The notes under the pieces are model-generated. The model worked only from the letters and a program-made list of their open reading frames with translations, had not been told where the DNA came from and ran no database searches. From Candidatus Paenalcaligenes intestinipullorum (GTDB lineage: Bacteria; Pseudomonadota; Gammaproteobacteria; Burkholderiales; Burkholderiaceae_B): a stretch of DNA of 5,644 nucleotides. The position numbers and the translations under genes are program-made. Of the stretch, positions 5,545 to 5,644 are shown one piece after another. Numbering within the stretch: the first letter of the stretch is position 1; each line of letters opens with the position of its first letter. The stretch is taken from the NCBI GenBank assembly GCA_019120675.1, contig DWUQ01000165.1, forward strand, positions 1 through 5,644, read 5' to 3'.

Positions 5545-5644
5545 TTATTTATCCCAGCTTAACTCTTCCAGCTGCCATTCATCGTCAACAGGCACATAGC
5601 GCATAAAGGCGGTAAAGGTGGCTTGGTCCTTATCAAGCGTGTCC
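5545..5644 (-). CDS. C-terminal 32 residues of an unrecognised protein (cut by window edge)
   Basis: On the minus strand an open frame runs from the window edge (first full codon at 5643) to TAA at 5547-5545. It ends with FMRYVPVDDEWQLEELSWDK. The acidic, tryptophan-containing tail looks like real coding sequence, and its position facing a bidirectional terminator across a gap of about 150 bases fits a gene convergent with sstT. The fragment is too short to name a family. Its alternating hydrophobic/polar pattern could be the final strand of a small alpha+beta domain, but this is a guess. Confidence 0.6.
   Translation of the reverse strand, partial: DTLDKDQATFTAFMRYVPVDDEWQLEELSWDK

Noticed and set aside
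1..5644. CRISPR array, insertion sequence, prophage or defence system
   Set aside because: No regularly spaced direct repeats, transposase, terminal repeats or phage-like proteins were seen. All sizeable coding capacity is explained by housekeeping or common genes.

Overview
The window looks like ordinary chromosomal DNA from a proteobacterium, most likely a betaproteobacterium of the Alcaligenaceae/Burkholderiales type with moderate G+C. The main evidence is the tmRNA gene on the minus strand. Its proteolysis tag reads ANDERFALAA, a form I recall from Bordetella-like betaproteobacteria; enterobacteria and pseudomonads use ANDENYALAA or ANDDNYALAA. The protein genes (copA, cueR, gabD, a DUF924 gene, sstT) are widespread in Beta- and Gammaproteobacteria, so the lineage call rests mostly on the tmRNA and is an inference from memory.

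Left part (1-1020): the 3' end of a Cu(+)-exporting P1B-type ATPase gene (copA) is followed on the same strand by a complete MerR-family copper sensor gene, cueR. The two form a copper-detoxification pair: CueR senses cytoplasmic Cu(I) and CopA pumps it out. The 93-base gap holds a perfect 12-bp inverted repeat and a weak candidate MerR-type promoter with a 19-bp spacer. A gene-free stretch of about 400 bases (1021-1416) follows.

Middle (1417-3444): gabD, an NAD(P)-dependent succinate-semialdehyde dehydrogenase gene with a very strong ribosome binding site, lies 24 bases upstream of a DUF924 gene of unknown function. The two are probably one transcription unit. No gabT or gabP is visible, so the source of the succinate semialdehyde cannot be told from here.

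Right part (3445-5644): ssrA (one-piece tmRNA, 3550-3915, minus strand) has its own terminator and a TATAAT promoter, and it is transcribed toward the gabD/DUF924 unit. Divergently from it runs sstT, a Na+/serine-threonine symporter gene with an extended -10 promoter and a strong, probably bidirectional terminator. The window ends inside a minus-strand gene of which only the last 32 codons are present.

I found no mobile element, CRISPR array, toxin-antitoxin pair, phage gene or defence system. The items most worth a second look are the tmRNA details, the copA-cueR intergenic dyad, the unexplained 396-base gap before gabD, and the gabD-DUF924 pairing. None of these is strong evidence for an undescribed system.
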